This document shows positions 21,654 to 29,833 of a stretch of DNA of 64,000 bases, piece after piece. Source of the DNA: Oscillospiraceae bacterium (GTDB taxonomy: Bacteria > Bacillota > Clostridia > Oscillospirales > Oscillospiraceae); the NCBI GenBank assembly GCA_021770845.1, contig JAETQF010000015.1:1-64000 (forward strand), read 5' to 3'. Both the position numbers and the translations under genes were made by a program. The notes under the pieces are model-generated. The model saw only the letters and a list, made by a program, of their open reading frames with translations. It searched no databases and was not told the origin of the DNA. Numbering within the stretch: the first letter of the stretch is position 1; every line of letters starts with the position of its first letter.

Positions 21654-24014
21654 ATGGATGTGAAAATTGCCCTGGCGGGCAATCCCAACTGCGGGAAAAC
21701 AACGCTGTTTAACGCCCTCACCGGCTCCAACCAGTACGTGGGCAACTGGCCCGGGGTGACGGTGGAGAAGAAGGAGGGCCGGCTCAAGGGCCGCCCCGAC
21801 GTGATCATACAGGATCTGCCCGGGATCTACTCCCTGTCCCCCTACACCCTGGAGGAGGTGGTGACCCGGAACTACCTGGTGAAGGAGCAGCCCGACGCCA
21901 TCCTGAACATCGTGGACGGCACCAACATCGAGCGCAACCTCTACCTCACCACTCAGCTCATCGAACTGGGGCTGCCGGTGGTGGTGGCGGTGAACATGAT
22001 CGATCTGGTGCGGAAGAACGGGGACAAGATCGACCTGGAGCGGTTGGGGAAGGCCCTGGGCTGCGAGGTGGTGGAGATCTCCGCCCTGAAGAACGAGGGC
22101 GGGCTGGCCGCGGCGGAGCGGGCCGGGGCGCTGGCCCAGGCCCACAAGGCGGGGGAGATCCCCCATATGTTCACCGGCAGCGTGGAGCACGCCCTGGCCC
22201 ACATCGAGGAGTCCATCCAGGATCGGGTGGACATACAGCATCTGCGCTGGTACTCTATCAAGGTGTTCGAGCGGGACGAGAAGGTGCTGGAGGAGCTGGG
22301 CATCGACGGCCAGCTCCGGGCCCATCTGGAGGAGCACATCGCCGACTGCGAGCGGGAGCTGGACGACGACGCGGAGTCCATCATCACCAACCAGCGGTAC
22401 GACTACATCGGCGGCGTGGTGGCCAAGGCGGTGGAGAAAAAGACCGCCAAGCACGCCGCCACCCTGTCGGACAGGATCGACGGGGTGGTGACCAACCGGG
22501 TGCTGGCCCTGCCCATCTTCGTGGCGGTGATGTTTTTGATCTACGCCATCGCCATGGGCCCCTGGCCCGTCTCCGTAGGGGCGCGGCTCACCGACTGGGC
22601 CAACGACGGCGTGTTCGGGGACGGCTGGTTTGTCCCCTTCACCGGCTCGGATACGGAGGGCTACAACGAGGCCGCGGGCGCGTTTGAGGAGGCCCAGGCC
22701 ATCATCGCCGCCTATGAGGCCGGGGAGCCGGAGGTCTACCTCTACGATGAGGATGCCGGCGAGGTGATCACCCTGAAGGCCACCGAGCCGGCCTACCGGG
22801 AGGCCCTCACCGTAACGGAGCCGGATCCCCAAACTTATGGCGCCTGGGTGCCCGGTCTGCCTGTGCTCATCGAGAACGGCCTGGACGCCCTCCACTGCAA
22901 CGACGCGGTGAAGTCCCTGGTGCTGGACGGCATTGTGGGCGGCGTGGGGGCGGTGCTGGGCTTCGTGCCCCAGCTGCTGGTGCTGTTCCTGCTGCTGGCC
23001 ATTGTGGAGGACGTGGGCTATATGTCCCGGGTGGCCTTCATCATGGACAGGCTGTTCCGCCGGTTCGGCCTGTCCGGCAAGTCCTTCATCCCCATGCTGG
23101 TGGCCACGGGCTGCGGCGTGCCGGGGGTGATGGCCTCCCGCACCATCGATCAGGACAGGGATCGGAAGATGACGATTATGACCACCTGCTTCATCCCGTG
23201 CAGCGCCAAGATGCCCATCATCGGCCTGTTCGCCGGGGCGCTGTTCGGCAAGTCCGTCTGGGTGGCGGTGTCTGCCTACTTCATCGGCGTGGGGGCGGTG
23301 GTGGTGTCCGGCCTGATGCTGAAAAAGTTCCGGGCCTTCTCCGGCGAGCCCGCCCCCTTTGTCATGGAGCTGCCCGCCTACCATCTGCCCTCCGCCGCCA
23401 ACGTGCTGCGCACCACCGCCGACCGGGGCTGGTCCTTTGTGAAGCGGGCGGGCACCGTGATCCTTCTGTCCACCGTGGCGCTGTGGTTCCTCCAGAGCTT
23501 TGGCTTTGAGGGCGGGGCCTTCGGCCTGGTGTCGGACAGCGACTTCTCCCTGCTGGCCACCGTGGGCCGGATGGTGGCGGTGCTGTTCGCCCCCCTGGGC
23601 TTCGGACACTGGCAGACCGCCGTGGCCACCCTCACCGGCCTCATCGCCAAGGAGGAGGTGGTGGCCACCCTCCAGGTGCTGTACCCGGGGGACGTGTATC
23701 GGAACCTGGCGGCGGTGTTCACCGGCCCCTCGGCCTATGCCTTTATGATCTTCAACCTGCTGTGCGCCCCCTGCTTTGCCGCCATCGGCGCCATCCGGCG
23801 GGAGATGAACAGCCCCCGCTGGACGTGGGCCGCCATCGGCTATATGTGCGGCTTCGCCTATGTGATCTCACTGATCGTGTACCAGCTGGGCGGGCTGCTG
23901 GCGGGGACGCTGGCCTTCAATCCGTTTACGGTTGTGGCGCTGGCGCTGCTGGCGGGGCTGCTGTATCTGCTCTTACGGCCCGCCGCCAAGCGGGCCCCTG
24001 TGGGGAGCGTGTGA
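21654..24014 (+). CDS. feoB: FeoB, ferrous iron permease with G domain
   Basis: A 786-aa membrane protein that takes up Fe(II). The N-terminal G domain has G1 GNPNCGKTT, switch NWPGVTVEKKEG, G3 DLPG and G4 NMID. A helical linker follows, then the permease with GxxxC-type gates (VATGCGVPGVMASRT and TTCFIPCSAKMPII). A hydrophilic insert of about 70 residues lies after the first span (around residues 320-395), a feature of some Clostridia FeoB. The middle and last gate parts are intact, so it should be active. Confidence 0.94.
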   Translation: MDVKIALAGNPNCGKTTLFNALTGSNQYVGNWPGVTVEKKEGRLKGRPDVIIQDLPGIYSLSPYTLEEVVTRNYLVKEQPDAILNIVDGTNIERNLYLTTQLIELGLPVVVAVNMIDLVRKNGDKIDLERLGKALGCEVVEISALKNEGGLAAAERAGALAQAHKAGEIPHMFTGSVEHALAHIEESIQDRVDIQHLRWYSIKVFERDEKVLEELGIDGQLRAHLEEHIADCERELDDDAESIITNQRYDYIGGVVAKAVEKKTAKHAATLSDRIDGVVTNRVLALPIFVAVMFLIYAIAMGPWPVSVGARLTDWANDGVFGDGWFVPFTGSDTEGYNEAAGAFEEAQAIIAAYEAGEPEVYLYDEDAGEVITLKATEPAYREALTVTEPDPQTYGAWVPGLPVLIENGLDALHCNDAVKSLVLDGIVGGVGAVLGFVPQLLVLFLLLAIVEDVGYMSRVAFIMDRLFRRFGLSGKSFIPMLVATGCGVPGVMASRTIDQDRDRKMTIMTTCFIPCSAKMPIIGLFAGALFGKSVWVAVSAYFIGVGAVVVSGLMLKKFRAFSGEPAPFVMELPAYHLPSAANVLRTTADRGWSFVKRAGTVILLSTVALWFLQSFGFEGGAFGLVSDSDFSLLATVGRMVAVLFAPLGFGHWQTAVATLTGLIAKEEVVATLQVLYPGDVYRNLAAVFTGPSAYAFMIFNLLCAPCFAAIGAIRREMNSPRWTWAAIGYMCGFAYVISLIVYQLGGLLAGTLAFNPFTVVALALLAGLLYLLLRPAAKRAPVGSV

Positions 24015-24017
24015 GAT

Positions 24018-24191
24018 ATGGCTGGGTTTCTCAGCGAAAACTGGGGCAATCTCCTGGTGATCGCCCTGATCGCCCTGGTGCTGGCCGCCGTGATCCGGGG
24101 CCAGTGGAAGGGGCGGAAGATGGGCAAGTCCGGCTGTGGATGCGGCTGCGATGGCTGCCCCTCCCGGGGGATCTGCCATCCGGAGGAATAA
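24018..24191 (+). CDS. FeoB-associated Cys-rich membrane protein
   Basis: A 57-aa protein starting three bases after feoB. It has one membrane span (about 10-27, NLLVIALIALVLAAVI), a basic patch and a Cys-rich end (CGCGCDGC followed by CPSRGIC-like Cys). It matches the small FeoB-associated family (PF12669). The role is not fixed; it may replace FeoC or handle iron at the inner face. Confidence 0.85.
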   Translation: MAGFLSENWGNLLVIALIALVLAAVIRGQWKGRKMGKSGCGCGCDGCPSRGICHPEE

Positions 24192-24192
24192 G

Positions 24193-24228
24193 AAAGGGCC
24201 CGGAAGCCATGCTTCCGGGCCCTTTTTC
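24193..24228 (+). terminator. Terminator of the feo operon
   Basis: AAAGGGCCCGGAAGC/GCTTCCGGGCCCTTT, 15 bp, loop CAT, then T's. Confidence 0.9.
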
Positions 24229-24241
24229 TGTACAAAACAGA

Positions 24242-25552
24242 TTACCGCTCACACTTCCAATAAAATACGCTGTAGGGGGGCAGCTCGCTGCCGCCGCCGA
24301 AGTCGTGCTCCTCCCCGGTGAGCAGATCCACTGCCCGGCCGCAGCCCGCGTCGAAGTGGGCGGTGTAGGGCTGGCTGTCCGCGTTCACCGCCACCAGCAC
24401 CCGCTCGCCGTCGGTGCGGCGCTGGAAGATGGCCTGCTTGTTGGTGAGCACCACGTCCTGGAAGCCGCCCCAGCACAGGGCCTCGCTGTCCCGGTGGGCC
24501 TTGGCCATGGCGGCGATCCGATCCGTCAGCTCATTCCACTCCGGCTCGTCGAAGCAGGGCCGCAGGGCCTCGTCCCCCTGGCCCTTGTCGCCCTTGGCCC
24601 CCCACTCGCTGCCGTAGTAGAGGCAGGGGATGCCGGGCATCCCGAACAGCACCCCGTACAGCAGGGGCAGGTGCTCCGGATTTTGCAGGATGGAGGCCAC
24701 CCGGGTCACGTCGTGGTTGTCGGCGAAGCACAGCAGGTGCTTGCCCTTGTACAGCGTCCAGTTTTCCGGGCCGAACTGCCGCTTCAGGCTGTGGACGATC
24801 TCAAACAGGTTCATGGAGTTGAAGCTGGAGTACAGCCCCTTGTAGCACTCGTAGTTGGTGCAGGAGTGGAGCATCTCGTCGTTGACCCACTGGTTGTAAT
24901 CCCCGTGGAGGGTCTCGCCCAGCAGGAAAAACTCCGGCTTCAGCTCATTGCAGAAGGAGCGCAGGCGGCGCAAAAAGTCCTTGTCCAGGCAGTAGGCCAC
25001 GTCCAGACGCAGCCCGTCGATGCCGAACTCGTCCACCCAGAACTTCACCGTGTCCAGCAGGTAGTCCACTACGGCGGGGTTGCGCAGGTTGAGCTTCACC
25101 AGCTCGAAGTGGCCCTCCCAGCCCTCGTACCAGAAACCGTCGTTGTAGTTGGAGTTGCCGTCGAAGCTGATGTGGAACCAGTCCTTGTAGGGGGAGTCCC
25201 ACTTCTTCTCCTGCACGTCCCGAAAGGCCCAGAAGCCCCGGCCCACATGGTTGAACACCCCGTCCAGCACCACCTTGATCCCGTGGGCGTGGAGGGTTTC
25301 GCACACCTGGGCGAAGTCCTCGTTGGTGCCCAGGCGGCAGTCGATTTTGCGGTAGTCCCGGGTGTCGTAGCCGTGGCGGTCGCTCTCAAAAATAGGACAC
25401 AGGTAGACCGCGTCCGCCCCCAGCTTTTGAATATGTCCGGCCCAGTCCCCGATTTTGCCGATGCGGCTGGCAGGGACGCCGTCGTTCTCCCTGGGGGCCC
25501 CGCAGAAGCCCAGGGGATAGATCTGATAAAATACGCTGCGCTCCGCCCACAT
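24242..25552 (-). CDS. GH13 alpha-amylase family hydrolase (small cyclomaltodextrinase-like)
   Basis: A 436-aa enzyme acting on alpha-glucans or maltodextrins. The four GH13 regions are seen: DGVFNHVG, GLRLDVAYC (nucleophile Asp), FFLLGETL (acid/base Glu) and FADNHD (third acid). No signal peptide is visible, so it should work in the cytoplasm on glycogen-like or imported dextrins. ATG 25552 is chosen because AAAGGAAG lies eight bases upstream; GTG at 25561 would sit on the SD. It is a lone gene. Confidence 0.9.
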   Translation of the reverse strand: MWAERSVFYQIYPLGFCGAPRENDGVPASRIGKIGDWAGHIQKLGADAVYLCPIFESDRHGYDTRDYRKIDCRLGTNEDFAQVCETLHAHGIKVVLDGVFNHVGRGFWAFRDVQEKKWDSPYKDWFHISFDGNSNYNDGFWYEGWEGHFELVKLNLRNPAVVDYLLDTVKFWVDEFGIDGLRLDVAYCLDKDFLRRLRSFCNELKPEFFLLGETLHGDYNQWVNDEMLHSCTNYECYKGLYSSFNSMNLFEIVHSLKRQFGPENWTLYKGKHLLCFADNHDVTRVASILQNPEHLPLLYGVLFGMPGIPCLYYGSEWGAKGDKGQGDEALRPCFDEPEWNELTDRIAAMAKAHRDSEALCWGGFQDVVLTNKQAIFQRRTDGERVLVAVNADSQPYTAHFDAGCGRAVDLLTGEEHDFGGGSELPPYSVFYWKCER

Positions 25553-25602
25553 GGGCGTCACTTCCTTTCTCTTTCATCCTGGCGGTGATGCCGTGAGCCA
25601 TA

Positions 25603-25631
25603 AGTATAACAGGAACGGGGTCAAAAAGCAA
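25603..25631 (-). promoter_or_regulatory. Promoter of the GH13 gene
   Basis: On the minus strand TTGCTT (25626-25631), 17 bases, TATACT (25603-25608) preceded by TGT. Confidence 0.7.
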
Positions 25632-25663
25632 GCGATCCCCCTTGATACAAACGTCTTCTGTTG

Positions 25664-26245
25664 TCAAGAAGCCGCAGAGCAGCCCATCCGCCGGAGGGAA
25701 GCCTCCACGCGGCGCGCGTCCCGGCACTGCGCGTCCAGCACGCCCCGCAGCACGGGGGGCAGCTGGGTGCACAGCTCGTACCGCAGGGTGTTCCGGGCGG
25801 CCTGGGCGGCGCCCCGGCAGTGGGGGAGCATCTGATGCAGGAACACCGCGTCCACCCGGTTCCCCTCCGGGGCGGAGCGCATCCGGGCAAACATCTCCCG
25901 GAGGATCAGATCCATCCGCCGCTGGCATAGCCGCAGCTCCGGCCGGGGGTTGGTGAGCTGATCCGCGGCGGGCAGGATTTGCTCCAGGGCCTGGACGGTC
26001 TGGGTCCGCTGCTCCGCCATGCCCTGGGCCAGGCGACGGACGGCCCGGTCGTCGGACACCTCCAGAAGGTTCCGGCACATCCGGACGGCGGCCTGGTGGT
26101 GGGGGATCAGCTGGACGATGAGGTTGTGGGAGACGCTCTGGGTGAGCCTGGCGGTGGTGACGCCCTGGATCATCTCGTCCAGGATCTGGTAGTAGCAGCA
26201 CAGGTAACGCTTGGCCCCGTCGCTGAGCAGATAGGTGTTTGCCAT
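25664..26245 (-). CDS. DUF305-like four-helix protein with two His-rich repeats
   Basis: A 193-aa helical protein. Two related stretches are visible, SHNLIVQLIPHHQAAVRM and VFLHQMLPHCRGAAQA. They resemble the DUF305 motif (FxxxMIPHHxxAxxM), so the gene may hold a duplicated ferritin-like unit. No signal peptide is visible, while most DUF305 proteins are exported. AGGAGGG lies before ATG 26245. Function is unknown; metal binding by the His pairs is a guess. Confidence 0.65.
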   Translation of the reverse strand: MANTYLLSDGAKRYLCCYYQILDEMIQGVTTARLTQSVSHNLIVQLIPHHQAAVRMCRNLLEVSDDRAVRRLAQGMAEQRTQTVQALEQILPAADQLTNPRPELRLCQRRMDLILREMFARMRSAPEGNRVDAVFLHQMLPHCRGAAQAARNTLRYELCTQLPPVLRGVLDAQCRDARRVEASLRRMGCSAAS

Positions 26246-26296
26246 GGTTTTACCCTCCTTTTGCCCATCCTATGAGGGAAAACCCGGTTGGGTGCG

Positions 26297-26326
26297 CAAA
26301 AGGGCGGCGGATTTTCCCCGCCGCCC
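26297..26326 (-). terminator. Terminator of prfC
   Basis: On the minus strand GGGCGGCGG/CCGCCGCCC (26326-26302) followed by TTTT. Confidence 0.85.
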
Positions 26327-26331
26327 CGTTC

Positions 26332-27933
26332 TCAGAATTTGGCCCCGCCGAACTCGGACAGGGTGATCTGCTTGTTCCGCTCCGCCGTCCAGTTGATGGA
26401 CCACTGGGAGGCGAACAGCAGCAGCTGGTTCTGCCGGTAGTCCTCCACCAGCATGGCGTCCCCGGGGAGGGTGAGATCCTCCGCCCGGAGGGGCTCCTCC
26501 CCCTCGTGGTGGAGCCAGCGCAGGTACTCGTAGGGCAGGCCCTCGGCGTAGAGATCCACGCCGTACTCGTTTTTCAACCGGTACTCCAGCACGTCGAATT
26601 GCAGCGTGCCCACCACGCCCACAATGACCTCCTCCATGCCGGAGTAGGGGGTCTTGAAGATCTGGATGGCGCCCTCCTGGGCGATCTGCTCCATCCCCTT
26701 GAGGAACTGCTTGCGCTTCATGGTGTCCAGGGGGCGCACCCGGCGGAAGTGCTCCGGGGCGAAGGTGGGGATGGGGTCGAACTGGAATTTGTGGGCGGCG
26801 GTGCACAGGGTGTCCCCGATGGAGAAGATGCCCGGGTCGAATACGCCGATGATGTCCCCGGCGTAGGCCTCCTCGATGATCTCCCGCTCGGCGGCCATGA
26901 GCTGCTGGGGCCGGGAGAGCTTGATTTTTTTGCCCCCCTGGACGTGGTAGACCTCCTTGTCCGCCTCGAACTTGCCGGACACCACCCGCATGAAGGCGAT
27001 CCGATCCCGGTGGGCCTTGTTCATGTTGGCCTGGATTTTGAACACGAAGGCGGAGAAGCCGTCGTCAAAGGAGTCGATGAGCTTGTCCCCCGCCGTCCGG
27101 GGCAGGGGGGCGGTAGTCATTCTCAGGAAGTCCTCCAGGAAGGGCTCCACGCCGAAGTTGGTGAGGGCGGAGCCGAAGAACACCGGGGACAGCTGCCCGT
27201 GGCGCACCCGATCCAGGTCGAACTCGCAAGACGCGCCGTCCAGCAGCTCGATCTCGTCGTTGAGCTGATCCCGGTAGGAGGAACCGATGAGTTCCGCCAG
27301 GGCCGGATCGTCCAGGGCCACCTCGGTGGCGGTGGCCGCCTTGGAGCCGCCGTTGGAGGTGAAGTGGATAATCCGCTTCCGATCCCGGTCGTACACGCCC
27401 TGAAACGCCTTGCCGCAGCCGATGGGCCAGTTGACGGCGTAGGTGTCGATGCCCAGCTCGTGCTCCAGCTCCTGGCACAGCTCGAAGGGATCCCGGGCCT
27501 CCCGATCCATCTTGTTGATGAAGGTGAAGATGGGGATGTCCCGCAGGCGGCACACCTTGAACAGCTTCCGGGTCTGGGCCTCCACGCCCTTGGCGGCGTC
27601 GATCACCATCACGGCGGAGTCGGCGGCCATCAGGGTGCGGTAGGTGTCCTCCGAGAAGTCCTGGTGGCCCGGTGTGTCCAGAATGTTGATGCAGAAGCCC
27701 TCGTACTGGAACTGCATCACAGAGGACGTGACGGAGATCCCGCGCTGCTTTTCGATCTCCATCCAGTCGGAGGTGGCGGCCCGGGCGTTCTTCTTGCCCT
27801 TCACCACCCCGGCCTGGGCGATGGCGCCCCCGTAGAGCAGGAATTTCTCCGTCAGGGTGGTTTTGCCCGCGTCGGGGTGGCTGATGATGGCAAAGGTTCG
27901 GCGGCGTTTGATTTCCGATTCGTATTGTGACAT
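26332..27933 (-). CDS. prfC: Peptide chain release factor 3 (GTPase)
   Basis: A 533-aa translational GTPase that recycles RF1/RF2 from the ribosome. The G domain shows SHPDAGKTTLTE (P loop), QRGISVTSSVMQF (switch), DTPGHQDFSEDTYRT and NKMDR. The RF3-type region (KGKKNARAATSDWMEIE) sets it apart from EF-G and LepA. The length matches RF3 (~530). ATG 27933 has GGAGGG upstream. It has its own promoter at 28032-28060 and terminator. Confidence 0.95.
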   Translation of the reverse strand: MSQYESEIKRRRTFAIISHPDAGKTTLTEKFLLYGGAIAQAGVVKGKKNARAATSDWMEIEKQRGISVTSSVMQFQYEGFCINILDTPGHQDFSEDTYRTLMAADSAVMVIDAAKGVEAQTRKLFKVCRLRDIPIFTFINKMDREARDPFELCQELEHELGIDTYAVNWPIGCGKAFQGVYDRDRKRIIHFTSNGGSKAATATEVALDDPALAELIGSSYRDQLNDEIELLDGASCEFDLDRVRHGQLSPVFFGSALTNFGVEPFLEDFLRMTTAPLPRTAGDKLIDSFDDGFSAFVFKIQANMNKAHRDRIAFMRVVSGKFEADKEVYHVQGGKKIKLSRPQQLMAAEREIIEEAYAGDIIGVFDPGIFSIGDTLCTAAHKFQFDPIPTFAPEHFRRVRPLDTMKRKQFLKGMEQIAQEGAIQIFKTPYSGMEEVIVGVVGTLQFDVLEYRLKNEYGVDLYAEGLPYEYLRWLHHEGEEPLRAEDLTLPGDAMLVEDYRQNQLLLFASQWSINWTAERNKQITLSEFGGAKF

Positions 27934-28031
27934 GGGGTGTTCCCTCCATTGTAATAGGTTTGGTTGTGGGGTGGATGGCCGGCTTTACATGGGGAACCCT
28001 CCCAGCGTTGAGTTGAAATGTTTGGCAAGAC

Positions 28032-28060
28032 ATTATATCACCTTGTACTCAAAAGAGCAA
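28032..28060 (-). promoter_or_regulatory. Promoter of prfC
   Basis: On the minus strand TTGCTC (28055-28060), 17 bases, TATAAT (28032-28037), extended by TGA. Confidence 0.8.
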
Positions 28061-28216
28061 CAGCCGCCGGGAAAAATCCTGTTCCCCGGAAGGGAGGAGG
28101 GCCATGGAGGCTGCGGACAGGGCGGAACGGACAGGCACGGCGGCGGGGCGGGGCGCATAACCGTGGTTGAGGCCCCCTGCGCGGGGCCCGAACGCAATCA
28201 CAGAGAGGAGAATTGG

Positions 28217-28420
28217 ATGAAAGAGGTATTGCAGAACCGGCTGGCCCGGCTGCTGTGCGTCAAGTCGCTGGTGACGCTGGCGCTGACGGCGGTGTTCGCC
28301 TTCCTGGCGGTCACCGGGGAGGTGGGCCAGGACTTTATGACGGTGTATACCGTCATCATCGCCTTTTACTTTGGAACCCAGATAGAACGGCAGAACCAGA
28401 GCGGGGGGAACGGCCAATGA
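28217..28420 (+). CDS. Small holin-like phage membrane protein
   Basis: A 67-aa protein with an N-terminal basic helix and two hydrophobic stretches (SLVTLALTAVFAFLAV and FMTVYTVIIAFYFG), ending in a polar tail (ERQNQSGGN). This shape is common for small phage holin-like proteins next to endolysins. AGAGAGGAG lies before ATG 28217. Its stop overlaps the ATG of the amidase (ATGA), so the two are coupled. Confidence 0.7.
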   Translation: MKEVLQNRLARLLCVKSLVTLALTAVFAFLAVTGEVGQDFMTVYTVIIAFYFGTQIERQNQSGGNGQ

Positions 28421-29247
28421 AGCTGATCCGCTGCCTTTTGACGGAAAATGACTGCTATCGCACCAAGCGCACCATCCAGCCCAAGGGCGTCATGGTGCAC
28501 TCCACCGGGGCGGACAACCCGAACCTGCGGCGGTACGTCCAGCCCGTGAAGGGCGGGGACGGGGACTACGCCGCCCTCATGGCCCTGCTGGGCTGGAACA
28601 AGAACGGCAACCACTGGAACCGCCCGGGGCTGGACGTGTGCGTCCACGGCTTCATCGGTAGGCTGGCCGACGGTTCCATCGCGTCGGTGCAGACCCTGCC
28701 CTGGAACCACCGGGGCTGGCACGCCGGCACGGGCACCAGCGGCGGCAGCGCCAACAACACCCACATTTCCTTTGAGATCTGTGAGGACGCGCTCACCGAC
28801 CCGGCCTATTTTAAAACGGTATACCGGGAGGCGGTGGAGCTCACCGCCCTGCTGTGCAAAGAGTACGGCCTGAACCCGCTGGCGGACGGGGTGGTGATCT
28901 GCCACAGCGAGGGCTACCGCCGGGGGATCGCCTCCGGCCACGCCGACGTGGAGCACTGGTTTCCCCGCCAGGGCAAGAGCATGGACGACTTCCGCCGGGA
29001 TGTGGCGGCAGCCCTGGCCCCCAAGCCGGAGCCGGAGCCCGACCCCGACCCCAAACCTGATCCGGAGGAGGATGACGAGATGACCTATTACAAGACGCTG
29101 GACGAGGTGCCCGAGTACTACCGCCCCACGGTGGAGAAGCTGGTGGAGGCCGGGGCGCTGAAGGGCACGGCGGAGGATGTGCTCAACGTGTCCGAGGACT
29201 TCTGCCGCACCATGACGGTGCTGGATCGGATGGGCAAGCTGGACTGA
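28417..29247 (+). CDS. Phage-type N-acetylmuramoyl-L-alanine amidase (endolysin)
   Basis: A 276-aa peptidoglycan hydrolase. The N-terminal amidase-2 domain (about 1-190) has GVMVHSTGADNP (zinc His), HGFIGRLADG, HRGWHAG, ISFEICED and the late HADVEHWFP part. An acidic Pro-rich linker (PEPEPDPDPKPDPEEDDE) leads to a small C-terminal unit that may bind the wall. There is no signal peptide, so release would need the holin-like partner. No head, tail or integrase genes are near, so this is an orphan lysis pair, either a phage remnant or a recruited system. Confidence 0.88.
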   Translation: MKLIRCLLTENDCYRTKRTIQPKGVMVHSTGADNPNLRRYVQPVKGGDGDYAALMALLGWNKNGNHWNRPGLDVCVHGFIGRLADGSIASVQTLPWNHRGWHAGTGTSGGSANNTHISFEICEDALTDPAYFKTVYREAVELTALLCKEYGLNPLADGVVICHSEGYRRGIASGHADVEHWFPRQGKSMDDFRRDVAAALAPKPEPEPDPDPKPDPEEDDEMTYYKTLDEVPEYYRPTVEKLVEAGALKGTAEDVLNVSEDFCRTMTVLDRMGKLD

Positions 29248-29253
29248 ACAAGA

Positions 29254-29281
29254 GGAGGACGCCTGGGTTCAGGCGTCCTCC
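29254..29281. terminator. Hairpin shared by the endolysin gene and the small RHH gene
   Basis: GGAGGACGCCTG/CAGGCGTCCTCC, 12 bp, loop GGTT. It overlaps the stop codon of the minus-strand small gene. The T run is weak on both strands. Confidence 0.6.
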
Positions 29282-29436
29282 AGCTCTATTTTGTCCACTT
29301 TTTCCTCAAATTCCTTTACCCGGAGCTTGCAGGCCCATTCAATCTCCTTGATTCTGGAGCGGCCGTAATACTTCCCGATGTAGGTCAGCTTGCGGGCCAG
29401 CTCCTCGTCCATCACCATAGTAAACTTGACGTCCAT
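29269..29436 (-). CDS. Small ribbon-helix-helix-like DNA-binding protein
   Basis: A 55-aa protein: a beta strand (DVKFTMVMD) followed by two helices (EELARKLTYIGKYYGRS and RIKEIEWACKLRVKEFEEKVD), the Arc/MetJ-type layout. Start ATG 29436 is preferred because GAGGTGAT lies just upstream; the in-frame ATG at 29469 has no good SD. It may be an antitoxin-like or phage-type repressor. The gap upstream has three ATTGAT repeats and a palindrome over a divergent promoter, which would fit its binding sites. Confidence 0.6.
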   Translation of the reverse strand: MDVKFTMVMDEELARKLTYIGKYYGRSRIKEIEWACKLRVKEFEEKVDKIELEDA

Positions 29437-29471
29437 TCTGATCACCTCGTCGAAAATTTTACCAGTCAAGC

Positions 29472-29507
29472 ATTGATTCAGGATTGATTTAGTATTGATA
29501 CAATACT
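29472..29507. promoter_or_regulatory. Operator candidate: ATTGAT repeats at 11-base spacing plus a palindrome
   Basis: ATTGAT starts at 29472, 29483 and 29494, exactly one helical turn apart. The palindrome AGTATTG-ATA-CAATACT covers 29491-29507 and overlaps the -35 box of the divergent promoter. RHH repressors often bind such short repeats side by side. Confidence 0.55.
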
Positions 29508-29523
29508 GGAATTATGCTACAAT
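29495..29523 (+). promoter_or_regulatory. Sigma-A promoter reading into a short untranslated region
   Basis: TTGATA (29495-29500), 17 bases, TACAAT (29518-29523), extended by TGC. It is followed by a terminator at 29621-29657 and no convincing gene between. Confidence 0.8.
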
Positions 29524-29529
29524 ATGGAT

Positions 29530-29657
29530 GCTGGATAGGATTACAGCCCCTGTCCGGCGAGCAGTCAGTCGGATGTATGATATGCCTTCGGCGGGGTCAC
29601 GGCCCCCGCCGGGGCCGGAGCGCCCGCCCACCTCTCTTTCCTGGAGGCGGGCGTTTT
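29530..29657 (+). ncRNA. Candidate small RNA (about 130 nt)
   Basis: It is bounded by a good promoter (29495-29523) and an intrinsic terminator (29621-29657). It contains a GGCCCC/GGGGCC hairpin near 29601-29616. No start codon with an SD is seen inside. It could be a small RNA controlled by the RHH protein, or a first leader of the aroF unit. Confidence 0.45.
29621..29657 (+). terminator. Terminator ending the short transcript before the aroF leader
   Basis: CGCCCGCC (29621-29628) pairs with GGCGGGCG (29646-29653), then TTTT. Confidence 0.7.
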
Positions 29658-29677
29658 CCGTGGGCAAAAATTTTCTC

Positions 29678-29706
29678 TTGACTTTCATGCTTAAAAGTGT
29701 TAGAGT
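29678..29706 (+). promoter_or_regulatory. Promoter of the aroF-tyrA leader transcript
   Basis: TTGACT (29678-29683), 17 bases, TAGAGT (29701-29706), just before the leader-peptide SD. Confidence 0.7.
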
Positions 29707-29736
29707 AACCACAGCAACCAAAAGGAGGAGCCGCGT

Positions 29737-29808
29737 ATGAACTGCCGGAGCTGCGGGTATGGCGAGTACCGCTATTCTTATGATAGCGGCCTTTTGTCAT
29801 GCCCTTGA
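29737..29808 (+). CDS. Tyr-rich leader peptide of the aroF attenuator
   Basis: A 23-codon reading frame with a strong SD (AAAGGAGGAG) that ends TGA at 29806-29808. Four of its residues are Tyr (8, 11, 13 and 15, codons at 29758, 29767, 29773 and 29779), packed in GYGEYRYSYD. It also has three Cys, two of them as CRSC. It lies between a promoter and an intrinsic terminator directly upstream of aroF and tyrA. That position and the Tyr cluster fit ribosome-mediated attenuation by charged tRNA-Tyr. The CRSC part could also hint at a tiny zinc peptide, which I consider less likely. Confidence 0.7.
   Translation: MNCRSCGYGEYRYSYDSGLLSCP
29769..29789 (+). promoter_or_regulatory. Pause hairpin inside the leader peptide
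   Basis: CCGCTAT (29769-29775) pairs with ATAGCGG (29783-29789) around the Tyr codons. In classical attenuation such a 1:2 hairpin times the polymerase. Confidence 0.5.
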
Positions 29809-29833
29809 GCGGCGGCGCGGCACGGGAAACTGC

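Noticed and set aside
25553-25561. GTG start of the GH13 gene nine bases upstream
   Set aside because: The SD would overlap that start; ATG 25552 has correct spacing.
28104-28160. An 18-codon frame with a GGAGGAGGG site upstream of the holin-like gene
   Set aside because: Too short and of low complexity to support as a gene, with no partner or leader function visible. It may be a chance frame.
29495-29740. An 81-residue frame over the candidate small RNA and aroF promoter
   Set aside because: It starts on the -35 box, runs through a terminator and a promoter, and has no SD.
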